A DNA stretch of 64,000 nucleotides from Cyprinodon diabolis (lineage: Eukaryota > Chordata > Actinopteri > Cyprinodontiformes > Cyprinodontidae), in NCBI GenBank assembly GCA_030533445.1, contig JARPUW010000290.1, forward strand, positions 62,001-126,000, read 5' to 3'. The notes under the pieces were generated by a model. That model did no database searches. It was not told where the DNA came from and was given only the letters and a program-made list of their open reading frames with translations. How positions within the stretch are numbered: the stretch's first letter is position 1; each line of letters opens with the position of its first letter. Made by a program: the position numbers and the translations under genes. Shown here one piece after another: positions 48,901 to 60,115 of the stretch.

Positions 48901-49081
48901 AAATTCTTTTTATCTAAGCGACAGCAATATCTTGTCTTCAATTGGAGTAACTTTCATGGCTGTAGGTCATCTACAAACTGAATGGGAAGAGAAAGAAAAA
49001 GAAAAAACGTTTCATCACACCTAAGCTTCTAATTGAGCTAGCTGCAGCAGGTCACTGTCACTCAGCTTTCAGGTGCTTAAA
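45913..49081 (+). repeat. Monomer U15 (beta type)
   Basis: A 3169-bp monomer with no hairpin module and five minisatellite hairpins. A2 and block T match U3 (CAAAAATTTTTTTCACC, GTATGGCG, GTTACGTGCCG). C2 has TTTATGGAAAATG and CCAATTGTTAAATC. The right part has GATCTGAAAAAAATGG and CTTTCTTTTAACTGC, as U4, U6 and U7 do in whole or part. Confidence 0.96.
47007..47243. repeat. GC-hairpin minisatellite in U15, 5 hairpins
   Basis: Standard beta arrangement. Confidence 0.95.
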
Positions 49082-49908
49082 ATGTCCTCCGAACAAACGA
49101 CTGCTGAGCAAAAACCGTATGAGTTATTCAAAAAAATTTTTCACCGTGAGCGTCAGTCATCCTTCGACTCCAACTATGCCAACTTTGGTGTATGTGTGTC
49201 ATTCAGAAAAATATTTATGACGAGTTTAAAACACATAGTCTGATTCGTTTTTCTCCCCTCTTCTGCTCCAAAACCAATGAAAAACGGCTCTGATTTTCAT
49301 CGACTTTAGGTCGGTCTGGAGGGTTTTTAAGGAAAAGTATTAATCCTACCGTAATTCCGAAGATATTGTGTGGGTCCAGAGATTTCAGTCTACAAACTGA
49401 CCAAAAATGGTGACTCTAGCTATAAATATGTGGCCGTGAGGGCGAGTTTAAAATGTTTTTTTGTGTTTAAAAAACGCCTGCCTCACACTCTAGCTTTTCA
49501 GTTGCTCCACTCTAGCAGGCTGGATTTTGCTAAAACTTTGTGGTGCTTGAGGTCTGATTATACAAAAACCGTAGCAGTTATCAACATACCGTCTTCAGTT
49601 TTAAATAGACAAAGGATTTATCTACAAACTGAGCTTCAAACTGTTTTTCTAGGTGAATGTATGCCGACACAGTGAAGTGCTGTTTTTTATGCTTTTTTTT
49701 TCCTCTCCCCATTCATTTCCTATGGGATTTTTTTGCGACGTTTTCACTAATAATTCGCAAACCTTCGGACTAATGAGAAAGTTTTATACAAGCACACATC
49801 ACCCCATTGGTCCCGACGCGTGTGCCAACTTTGGGCCCGATCCGCCAAACCGTGCGGGACTAGTTACGCGCCGAAGTTTTGGGTATACGGGAGAATTATA
49901 ATAATAAT

Positions 49909-49974
49909 AATAATACGCGGAATAAATATGTGCAATAGTAGTAGGTGGGCCATGCCTTCGGCATGTGGCCCCCC
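49909..49974 (+). repeat. AAT-linked hairpin module in U16, 1 copy
   Basis: One 66-bp module preceded by a TAA run one unit longer than in U2. Confidence 0.93.
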
Positions 49975-50247
49975 AACTAGAAAATTTCTAAAGAAATTTT
50001 GAGGGGGGCCACCTACTGCCCGTCTGGGGAACCGGGCCAATACGGCCCTGGCAAGTGACGTCGGGGCTCCCCAGACCAACTGCTTACGCCTTTGAGGGCT
50101 GCTGAGGGAAGGAAAGAGGGCAAGTTCATGGGCAAAGAGAGCTGTGTGCCACTTGTGCTGAAATCTGGGAAATAGACGTGCACAGAGTATGATGCACAAG
50201 GGTAATATGGGTTGTCCATATTGAAACACAGTGGGTAAAGCCCAGTT

Positions 50248-50484
50248 GGCGGGCTTCGCCCGCCTGCTAGGAGCCATCTCAGTGAAGAAAAAAATCACCA
50301 ATGGCGGGCTCTGCCCGCCTTCTAAGAGCCATTGCAGTGATGAAATCACCAATGGCGGGCTCCGCCCGCCTGCTAAGAGCCATTGCAGTGATGTAATCAC
50401 CTTTGGCGGGCTCCGCCCGCCTGTTACCATTGGCGGGCTCCGCCCGCCTTCTAAGAGCCATTGCAGTGATGAAATCACCAATGG
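50248..50484. repeat. GC-hairpin minisatellite in U16, 5 hairpins
   Basis: Standard beta arrangement. Confidence 0.95.
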
Positions 50485-53415
50485 CAATGAGCAATATGCC
50501 AGAATGTATGAGTGTGTATAAGGAAGAGGCTTTTATTCTGTAGAGTCCTTGTAGTCTTATTTTGAAAGTCTATCATGAATGTGCATCAAAAGATGGGTCA
50601 CGCCCAGCAGTGATATAGAATCCATTTCCAAATGTTAAATCACTGGTTTTCCATGTTATTAGGTGAATAGTTGCTGTATTACAGAGTAAATGGGAGACTT
50701 TTATTGTGAAATTTGCTCTGGGGTGTGTTTTGAAAAGGTCACTAGAGTCTAATAAAAACAACCTGGAAGAGTTTGGGTCATAATGTTGAGCCATTTGCAT
50801 CAATTAATGCATTACTATAATCTAGAGGCTTTTATTTTGTAGGGTCCCTGGAGTCTTATTTTGAAAGTCCAACAGAGTTGTGTTTATAGAAAATGTTCAG
50901 ACCCGTCAATGATAGTTGATTACTTTCCAATCGTTAAATCACTCTTTTTCCATGTTATTAGGGCAGTAGATGAAGCGGAAATGGGAGGCTTTTATTTTGA
51001 AATTTGCTATAGGGTGTGTTTTAAACAGTCTCCTAGAGTCTATTCTCTAAAACGGGGTTGAGTTTGGGTCATAATGTTGAGCCATATAGAGCAATAAATA
51101 TATGTAAAAAATATAGAGGCTTTTATTTTGTAGGGTCCCTGGAGTCTTATTTTGAAAGTCTATCAGTGCTGAGTGGCAAGGGAAGTGTCATGTACAGCAG
51201 TCATATAGTATCCATTTCCCAATGTTAAATCAGTCCTTTCACCCTCCATTAGATTAATATGTGCTGTTTAAAACAGCAGAGGTAAAATCTGTTTGAAGCT
51301 TGGTAACCTTGACAACGCTTAACGAGCCTCTCACTGACACAGACAACAGCTGCACTCACTATTGGTTTCTTCTTCCCAGGCTTTTTTGTATGGGAAGAAC
51401 GGCACCGAACAAACGACTACTGATCAAAAACCGTATGAGTTATTCAAAAAACATTTTCACCATGAGCATCAGCAATCCTTCGACTCCAACTATACCAACT
51501 TTGGTGTATGTGTGTCATTCAGAAAAATATTTATGACGAGTTGAAAACACATAGTCTGATTCGTTTTTCTCCCATCTTCAGCTCAAAAAGAATGGAGAAA
51601 GGCTGAAACTCTCATCCACTTTAGGTTGGTCTGGAGGGTTTTTAAGGCAAAGTATTAATCCTACCGTAATTCCGAAGACATTGTGTGAGTCCAGAGGTTT
51701 CAGTCTACAAACTGACCAAAAATGGTGACTGTAGCTCCAAATATGTGGCCGTGAGGGCGAGAATAAGATGTTTGATCTTAAAAAATGGCCGCCTCACACT
51801 AAGATTTCAGCAGCTGCACTCTAGCAGGCTGCTGCAGAAGCTAACTGTCAGCTAGCTTCCAGGTGCTTACCCTCCGAACAAACGACTGCTGAGCAAAAAC
51901 CGTAAAAGATATCTGAAAAATTCTTTCAGTGAAAGCAACATCTATCCTTTGTCTCAGACTGGGGTAACCTTCATGTCTGTAGGTCTTTCACAACCCAAAA
52001 CGAAGCACAAACAAAATGGTTGGCCCACCTGCTCCTCCCTTTGTTTGAACTGCAGGACCTCACTCTCACTCACCTTTTAGCTGCTAAAGCACCCCTCCGA
52101 ACAAACGACTGCTGAGTAAAAACCGTAAAAGGTATCTGAAAAATTCTTTTTATCTAAGCGACAGCTATATCTTGTCTTCAATTGGAGTAACTTTCATGGC
52201 TGTAGGTCATCTACAAACTGAATGGGAAGAGAAAGAAAAAGAAAAAACGTTTCATCACAGCTAAGCTTCTAATTGAGCTAGCTGCAGCAGGTCACTGTCA
52301 CTCAGCTTTCAGGTGCTTAAAATGTCCTCCGAACAAACGACTGCTGAGCAAAAACCGTATGAGTTATTCAAAAAATTTTTTCACCGTGAGCGTCAGTCAT
52401 CCTTCGACTCCAACTATGCCAACTTTGGTGTATGTGTGTCATTCAGAAAAATATTTATGACGAGTTTAAAACACATAGTCGGATTCGTTTTTCTCCCCTC
52501 TTCTGCTCCAAAACCAATGAAAAACGGCTCTGATTTTCATCGACTTTAGGTCGGTCTGGAGGGTTTTTAAGGAAAAGTATTAATCCTACCGTAATTCCGA
52601 AGATATTGTGTGGGTCCAGAGATTTCAGTCTACAAACTGACCAAAAATGGTGACTCTAGCTATAAATATGTGGCCGTGAGGGCGAGTTTAAAATGTTTTT
52701 TTGTGTTTAAAAAACGCCTGCCTCACACTCTAGCTTTTCAGTTGCTCCACTCTAGCAGGCTGGATTTTGCTAAAACTTTGTGGCGCTTGAGGTCTGATTA
52801 TACAAAAACCGTAGCAGTTATCAACATACCGTCTTCAGTTTTAAATAGACGAAGGATTTATCTACAAACTGAGCTTCAAACTGTTTTTCTAGGTGAATGT
52901 ATGCCGACACAGTGAAGTGCTGTTTTTTATGCTTTTTTTTTCCTCTCCCCATTCATTTCCTATGGGATTTTTTTGCGACGTTTTCGCTAATAATTCGCAA
53001 ACCTTCGGACTAATGAGAAAGTTTTATACAAGCACACATCACCCCATTGGTCCCGACGCGTGTGCCAACTTTGGGCCCGATCCGCCAAACCGTGCGGGAC
53101 TAGTTACGCGCCGAAGTTTTGGGTATACGGGAGAATTATAATAACTAGAAAATTTCTAAAGAAATTTTGAGGGGGGCCACCTACTGCCCGTCTTGGGAAC
53201 CGGGCCAATACGGCCCTGGCAAGTGACGTCGGGGCTCCCCAGACCAACTGCTTACGCCTTTGAGGGCTGCTGAGGGAAGGAAAGAGGGCAAGTTCATGGG
53301 CAAAGAGAGCTGTGTGCCACTTGTGCTGACATCTGGGAAATAGACGTGCACAGCGTATGATGCACAAGGGTAATATGGGTTGTCCATATTGAAACACAGT
53401 GGGTAAAGCCCAGTT

Positions 53416-53574
53416 GGCGGGCTTCGCCCGCCTGCTAGGAGCCATCTCAGTGAAGAAAAAAATCACCAATGGCGGGCTCTGCCCGCCTTCTAAGAGCCAT
53501 TGCAGTGATGAAATCACCAATGGCGGGCTCCGCCCGCCTTCTAAGAGCCATTGCAGTGATGAAATTACAAATGG
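53416..53574. repeat. GC-hairpin minisatellite in U17, 3 hairpins, site of a beta-to-alpha switch
   Basis: The first unit is beta type (CATCTCAGTGAAG). The last ends GAAATTACAAATGG, as in alpha monomers U1 and U10. Confidence 0.95.
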
Positions 53575-53683
53575 CAATGAGCAATATGCCAGAATGTATG
53601 AGTGTGTATAAGGAAGAGGCTTTTATTCTGTAGAGTCCCTGGAGTCTTATTTTGAAAGTCTATCATGGAAGTGCATCTAAAGA

Positions 53684-53717
53684 TGGGTCATGCCCAGCAG
53701 TGGGTCATGCCCAGCAG
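53684..53717 (+). repeat. 17-bp tandem duplication in C1 of U17
   Basis: TGGGTCATGCCCAGCAG occurs twice in direct succession here and once in every other alpha monomer. Confidence 0.95.
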
Positions 53718-56238
53718 TTATATAGAATCAATTTCCAAATGTTAAATCACTGGTTTTCCATGTTATTAGGTGAATAGTTGCTGTATTACAGAGTAAATGG
53801 GAGACTTTTATTGTGAAATTTGCTCTGGGTGTGTTTTGAAAAGGTCACTAGAGTCTAATAAAAACAACCTGAAGAGTTTGGGTCATAATGTTGAGCCATT
53901 TGCATCAATTAATGCATTAGTATAATCTAGAGGCTTTTATTTTGTAGGGTCGCTGGAGTCTTATTTTGAAAGTCCAACAGAGTTGTGTTTATAGAAAATG
54001 TTCAGACCCGTCAATGATAGTTGATTACTTTCCAATCGTTAAATCACTCTTTTTCCATGTTATTAGGGCAGTAGATGAAGCGGAAATGGGAGGCTTTTAT
54101 TTTGAAATTTGCTATAGGGTGTGTTTTAAACAGTCTCCTAGAGTCTATTCTCTAAAACGGGGTTGAGTTTGGGTCATAATATTGAGCCATATAGGGCAAT
54201 AAATATATGTAAAAAATATAGAGGCTTTTATTTTGTAGGGTCCTGGAGTCTTATTTTGAAAGTCTATCAGTGCTGAGTGGCAAGGGAAGTGTCATGGACA
54301 GCAGTCATATAGTATCCATTTCCCAATGTTAAATCAGTCCTTTCACCCTCCATTAGATTAATATGTGCTGTTTAAAACAGCAGAGGTAAAATCTGTTTGA
54401 AGCTTGGTAACCTTGACAACGCTTAACGAGCCTCTCACTGACACAGACAACAGCTGCACTCACTATTGGTTTCTTCTTCCCAGGCTTTTTTGTATGGGAA
54501 GAACGGCAACGAAAACAAACGACTACTGATCAAAAACCGTATGAGTTATTCAAAAACATTTTCACCATGAGCATCAGCAATCCTTCGACTCCAAGTATAC
54601 CAACTTTGGTGTATGTGTGTCATTCAGAACAATATTTATGACGACTTGAAAACACATAGTCTGATTCGTTTCTCTCCATCTTCAGCTCAAAAAGAATGGA
54701 GAAAGGCTGAAACTCATCGACTTTAGGTTGGTCTGAGGGTTTTTAAGGAAAAGTATTAATCCTACCGTAATTCCGAAGACATTGTGTGAGTCCAGAGGTT
54801 TCAGTCTACAAACTGACCAAAAATGGTGACTGTAGCTCCAAATATGTGGCCGTGAGGGCGAGAATAAGATGTTTGATCTTAAAAAAATGGCCGCCTCACA
54901 CTAAGATTTCAGCAGCTGCACTCTAGCAGGCTGCTGCACAGCTAGCTTCCAGGTGCTTACCCTCCGAACAAACGACTGCTGAGCAAAAACCGTAAAAGAT
55001 ATCTGAAAAATTCTTTCAGTGAAAGCAACATCTATCCTTTGTCTCAGACTGGGGTAACCTTCATGTCTGTAGGTCTTTCACAACCCAAAACGAAGCACAA
55101 ACAAAATGGTTGGCCCACCTGCTCCTCCCTTTGTTTGAACTGCAGGACCTCACTCTCACTCACCTTTTAGCTGCTAAAGCACCCCTCCGAACAAACGACT
55201 GCTGAGTAAAAACCATAAAAGTTGTCTGAAAAATTCTTTTTATCTAAGCGACAGCTATATCTTGTCTTCAATTGGAGTAACTTTCATGGCTGTAGGTCAT
55301 CTACAAACTGAATGGGAAGAGAAAGAAAAAGAAAAAACGTTTCATCACACCTAAGCTTCTAATTGAGCTAGCTGCAGCAGGTCACTGTCACTCAGCTTTC
55401 AGGTGCTTAAAATGTCCTCCGAACAAACGACTGCTGAGCAAAAACCGTATGAGTTATTCAAAAAATTTTTTCACCGTGAGCGTCAGACATCCTTCGACTC
55501 CAACTATGCCAACTTTGGTGTATGTGTGTCATTCAGAAAAATATTTATGACGAGTTTAAAACACATAGTCGGATTCGTTTTTCTCCCCTCTTCTGCTCCA
55601 AAACCAATGAAAAACGGCTCTGATTTTCATCGACTTTAGGTCGGTCTGGAGGGTTTTTAAGGAAAAGTATTAATCCTACCGTAATTCCGAAGATATTGTG
55701 TGGGTCCAGAGATTTCAGTCTACAAACTGACCAAAAATGGTGACTCTAGCTATAAATATGTGGCCGTGAGGGCGAGTTTAAAATGTTTTTTTGTGTTTAA
55801 AAAACGCCTGCCTCACACTCTAGCTTTTCAGTTGCTCCACTCTAGCAGGCTGGATTTTGCTAAAACTTTGTGGCGCTTGAGGTCTGATTATACAAAAACC
55901 GTAGCAGTTATCAACATACCGTCTTCAGTTTTAAATAGACGAAGGATTTATCTACAAACTGAGCTTCAAACTGTTTTTCTAGGTGAATGTATGCCGACAC
56001 AGTGAAGTGCTGTTTTTTATGCTTTTTTTTTCCTCTCCCCATTCATTTCCTATGGGATTTTTTTGCGACGTTTTCGCTAATAATTCGCAAACCTTCGGAC
56101 TAATGAGAAAGTTTTATACAAGCACACATCACCCCATTGGTCCCGACGCGTGTGCCAACTTTGGGCCCGATCCGCCAAACCGTGCGGGACTAGTTACGCG
56201 CCGAAGTTTTGGGTATACGGGAGAATTATAATAATAAT

Positions 56239-56304
56239 AATAATACGCGGAATAAATATGTGCAATAGTAGTAGGTGGGCCATGCCTTCGGCATGTGGCC
56301 CCCC
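56239..56304 (+). repeat. AAT-linked hairpin module in U18, 1 copy
   Basis: One 66-bp module, same flanks as U16. Confidence 0.93.
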
Positions 56305-56577
56305 AACTAGAAAATTTCTAAAGAAATTTTGAGGGGGGCCACCTACTGCCCGTCTGGGGAACCGGGCCAATACGGCCCTGGCAAGTGACGTCGGGGCTCC
56401 CCAGACCAACTGCTTACGCCTTTGAGGGCTGCTGAGGGAAGGAAAGAGGGCAAGTTCATGGGCAAAGAGAGCTGTGTGCCACTTGTGCTGAAATCTGGGA
56501 AATAGACGTGCACAGCGTATGATGCACAAGGGTAATATGGGTTGTCCATATTGAAACACAGTGGGTAAAGCCCAGTT

Positions 56578-56814
56578 GGCGGGCTTCGCCCGCCTGCTAG
56601 GAGCCATCTCAGTGAAGAAAAAAATCACCAATGGCGGGCTCTGCCCGCCTTCTAAGAGCCATTGCAGTGATGAAATCACCAATGGCGGGCTCCGCCCGCC
56701 TGCTAAGAGCCATTGCAGTGATGTAATCACCTTTGGCGGGCTCCGCCCGCCTGTTACCATTGGCGGGCTACGCCCGCCTTCTAAGAGCCATTGCAGTGAT
56801 GAAATCACCAATGG
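56578..56814. repeat. GC-hairpin minisatellite in U18, 5 hairpins
   Basis: Standard beta arrangement; the last loop is GGGCTACGCCC. Confidence 0.95.
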
Positions 56815-59470
56815 CAATGAGCAATATGCCAGAATGTATGAGTGTGTATAAGGAAGAGGCTTTTATTCTGTAGAGTCCTTGTAGTCTTATTTTGAAAGTC
56901 TATCATGAATGTGCATCAAAAGATGGGTCACGCCCAGCAGTGATATAGAATCCATTTCCAAATGTTAAATCACTGGTTTTCCATGTTATTAGGTGAATAG
57001 TTGCTGTATTACAGAGTAAATGGGAGACTTTTATTGTGAAATTTGCTCTGGGGTGTGTTTTGAAAAGGTCACTAGAGTCTAATAAAAACAACCTGGAAGA
57101 GTTTGGGTCATAATGTTGAGCCATTTGCATCAATTAATGCATTACTATAATCTAGAGGCTTTTATTTTGTAGGGTCCCTGGAGTCTTATTTTGAAAGTCC
57201 AACAGAGTTGTGTTTATAGAAAATGTTCAGACCCGTCAATGATAGTTGATTACTTTCCAATCATTAAATCACTCTTTTTCCATGTTATTAGGGCAGTAGA
57301 TGAAGCGGAAATGGGAGGCTTTTATTTTGAAATTTGCTATAGGGTGTGTTTTAAACAGTCTCCTAGAGTCTATTCTCTAAAACGGGGTTGAGTTTGGGTC
57401 ATAATGTTGAGCCATATAGAGCAATAAATATATGTAAAAAATATAGAGGCTTTTATTTTGTAGGGTCCCTGGAGTCTTATTTTGAAAGTCTATCAGTGCT
57501 GAGTGGCAAGGGAAGTGTCATGGACAGCAGTCATATAGTATCCATTTCCCAATGTTAAATCAGTCCTTTCACCCTCCATTAGATTAATATGTGCTGTTTA
57601 AAACAGCAGAGGTAAAATCTGTTTGAAGCTTGGTAACCTTGACAACGCTTAACGAGCCTCTCACTGACACAGACAACAGCTGCACTCACTATTCGTTTCT
57701 TCTTCCCAGGCTTTTTTGTATAGGAAGAACGGCACCGAACAAACGACTACTGATCAAAAACCGTATGAGTTATTCAAAAAACATTTTCACCATGAGCATC
57801 AGCAATCCTTCGACTCCAACTATACCAACTTTGGTGTATGTGTGTCATTCAGAACAATATTTATGACGACTTGAAAACACATAGTCTGATTCGTTTCTCT
57901 CCCATCTTCAGCTCAAAAAGAATGGAGAAAGGCTGAAACTCATCGACTTTAGGTTGGTCTGGAGGGTTTTTAAGGAAAAGTATTAATCCTACCGTAATTC
58001 CGAAGACATTGTGTGAGTCCAGAGGTTTCAGTCTACAAACTGACCAAAAATGGTGACTGTAGCTCCAAATATGTGGCCGTGAGGGCGAGAATAAGATGTT
58101 TGATCTTAAAAAAATGGCCGCCTCACACTAAATTTCAGCAGCTGCACTCTAGCAGGCTGCTGCAGAAGCTAACTGTCAGCTAGCTTCCAGGTGCTTACCC
58201 TCCGAACAAACGACTGCTGAGCAAAAACCGTAAAAGATATCTGAAAAATTCTTTCAGTGAAAGCAACATCTATCCTTTGTCTCAGACTGGGGTAACCTTC
58301 ATGTCTGTAGGTCTTTCACAACCCAAAACGAAGCACAAACAAAATGGTTGGCCCACCTGCTCCTCCCTTTGTTTGAACTGCAGGACCTCACTCTCACTCA
58401 CCTTTTAGCTGCTAAAGCACCCCTCCGAACAAACGACTGCTGAGTAAAAACCGTAAAAGGTATCTGAAAAATTCTTTTTATCTAAGCGACAGCTATATCT
58501 TGTCTTCAATTGGAGTAACTTTCATGGCTGTAGGTCATCTACAAACTGAACGGGAAGAGAAAGAAAAAGAAAAAACGTTTCATCACACCTAAGCTTCTAA
58601 TTGAGCTAGCTGCAGCAGGTCACTGTCACTCAGCTTTCAGGTGCTTAAAATGTCCTCCGAACAAACGACTGCTGAGCAAAAACCGTATGAGTTATTCAAA
58701 AAATTTTTTCACCGTGAGCGTCAGTCATGCTTCGACTCCAACTATGCCAACTTTGGTGTATGTGTGTCATTCAGAAAAATATTTATGACGAGTTTAAAAC
58801 ACATAGTCTGATTCGTTTTTCTCCCCTCTTCTGCTCCAAAACCAATGAAAAACGGCTCTGATTTTCATCGACTTTAGGTCGGTCTGGAGGGTTTTTAAGG
58901 AAAAGTATTAATCCTACCGTAATTCCGAAGATATTGTGTGGGTCCAGAGATTTCAGTCTACAAACTGACCAAAAATGGTGACTCTAGCTATAAATATGTG
59001 GCCGTGAGGGCGAGTTTAAAATGTTTTTTTGTGTTTAAAAAACGCCTGCCTCACACTCTAGCTTTTCAGTTGCTCCACTCTAGCAGGCTGGATTTTGCTA
59101 AAACTTTGTGGCGCTTGAGGTCTGATTATACAAAAACCGTAGCAGTTATCAACATACCGTCTTCAGTTTTAAATAGACGAAGGATTTATCTACAAACTGA
59201 GCTTCAAACTGTTTTTCTAGGTGAATGTATGGCGACACAGTGAAGTGCTGTTTTTTATGCTTTTTTTTTCCTCTCCCCATTCATTTCCTATGGGATTTTT
59301 TTGCGACGTTTTCGCTAATAATTCGCAAACCTTCGGACTAATGAGAAAGTTTTATACAAGCACACATCACCCCATTGGTCCCGACGCGTGTGCCAACTTT
59401 GGGCCCGATCCGCCAAACCATGCGGGACTAGTTACGCGCCGAAGTTTTGGGTATACGGGAGAATTATAAT

Positions 59471-59605
59471 AATAATACGCGGAATAAATATGTGCAATAG
59501 TAGTAGGTGGGCCATGCCTTCGGCATGTGGCCCCCCAATAATAATACGCGGAATAAATATGTGCAATAGTAGTAGGTGGGCCATGCCTTCGGCATGTGGC
59601 CCCCC
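59471..59605 (+). repeat. AAT-linked hairpin modules in U19, 2 copies
   Basis: Two modules 69 bp apart; the preceding TAA run is one unit shorter than in U2. Confidence 0.93.
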
Positions 59606-59878
59606 AACTAGAAAATTTCTAAAGAAATTTTGAGGGGGGCCACCTACTGCCCGTCTGGGGAACCGGGCCAATACGGCCCTGGCAAGTGACGTCGGGGCTC
59701 CCCAGACCAACTGCTTACGCCTTTGAGGGCTGCTGAGGGAAGGAAAGAGGGCAAGTTCATGGGCAAAGAGAGCTGTGTGCCACTTGTGCTGAAATCTGGG
59801 AAATAGACGTGCACAGCGTATGATGCACAAGGGTAATATGGGTTGTCCATATTGAAACACAGTGGGTAAAGCCCAGTT

Positions 59879-60115
59879 GGCGGGCTTCGCCCGCCTGCTA
59901 GGAGCCATCTCAGTGAAGAAAAAAATCACCAATGGCGGGCTCTGCCCGCCTTCTAAGAGCCATTGCAGTGATGAAATCACCAATGGCGGGCTACGCCCGC
60001 CTGCTAAGAGCCATTGCGGTGATGTAATCACCTTTGGCGGGCTCCGCCCGCCTGTTACCATTGGCGGGCTCCGCCCGCCTTCTAAGAGCCATTGCAGTGA
60101 TGAAATCACCAATGG
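59879..60115. repeat. GC-hairpin minisatellite in U19, 5 hairpins
   Basis: Standard beta arrangement; the third loop is GGGCTACGCCC, and one interval reads CATTGCGGTGATG. Confidence 0.95.

Larger units (their letters stand above)
49082..52321 (+). repeat. Monomer U16 (beta type)
   Basis: A 3240-bp monomer with one hairpin module and five minisatellite hairpins. From block M rightwards it belongs to the U11/U12 subfamily (CACAGAGTATGATGC, GTCATGTACAGC, CTCATCCACTTTAGG, AAGGCAAAG). Block T has private changes: TGGTGCTTGAGG, AGACAAAGG and TTTTCACTAATAATTCG. Confidence 0.96.
52322..55411 (+). repeat. Monomer U17, beta/alpha mosaic with a cluster of small deletions
   Basis: A 3090-bp monomer. 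Block M and the start of the minisatellite are beta type; from the last minisatellite unit (GAAATTACAAATGG) rightwards it is alpha type, so the switch falls inside the three-hairpin minisatellite. Between 53,680 and 54,960 it has a 17-bp tandem duplication, five single-base losses in homopolymers and a 12-bp deletion relative to U1 and U10. Single-base losses of this kind are rare elsewhere in the window. Confidence 0.96.
55412..58649 (+). repeat. Monomer U18 (beta type)
   Basis: A 3238-bp monomer with one hairpin module and five minisatellite hairpins, the last with an altered loop (GGGCTACGCCC). A2 has CGTCAGACATCC, like U2 and U11. C2 has CCAATCATTAAATC. A1 has TGTATAGGAAGAACGG and ends GAACAATATTTATGACGACTTG, an alpha-like end on a beta monomer. 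One G is missing in CACTAAATTTCAG near 58,130. Confidence 0.96.
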
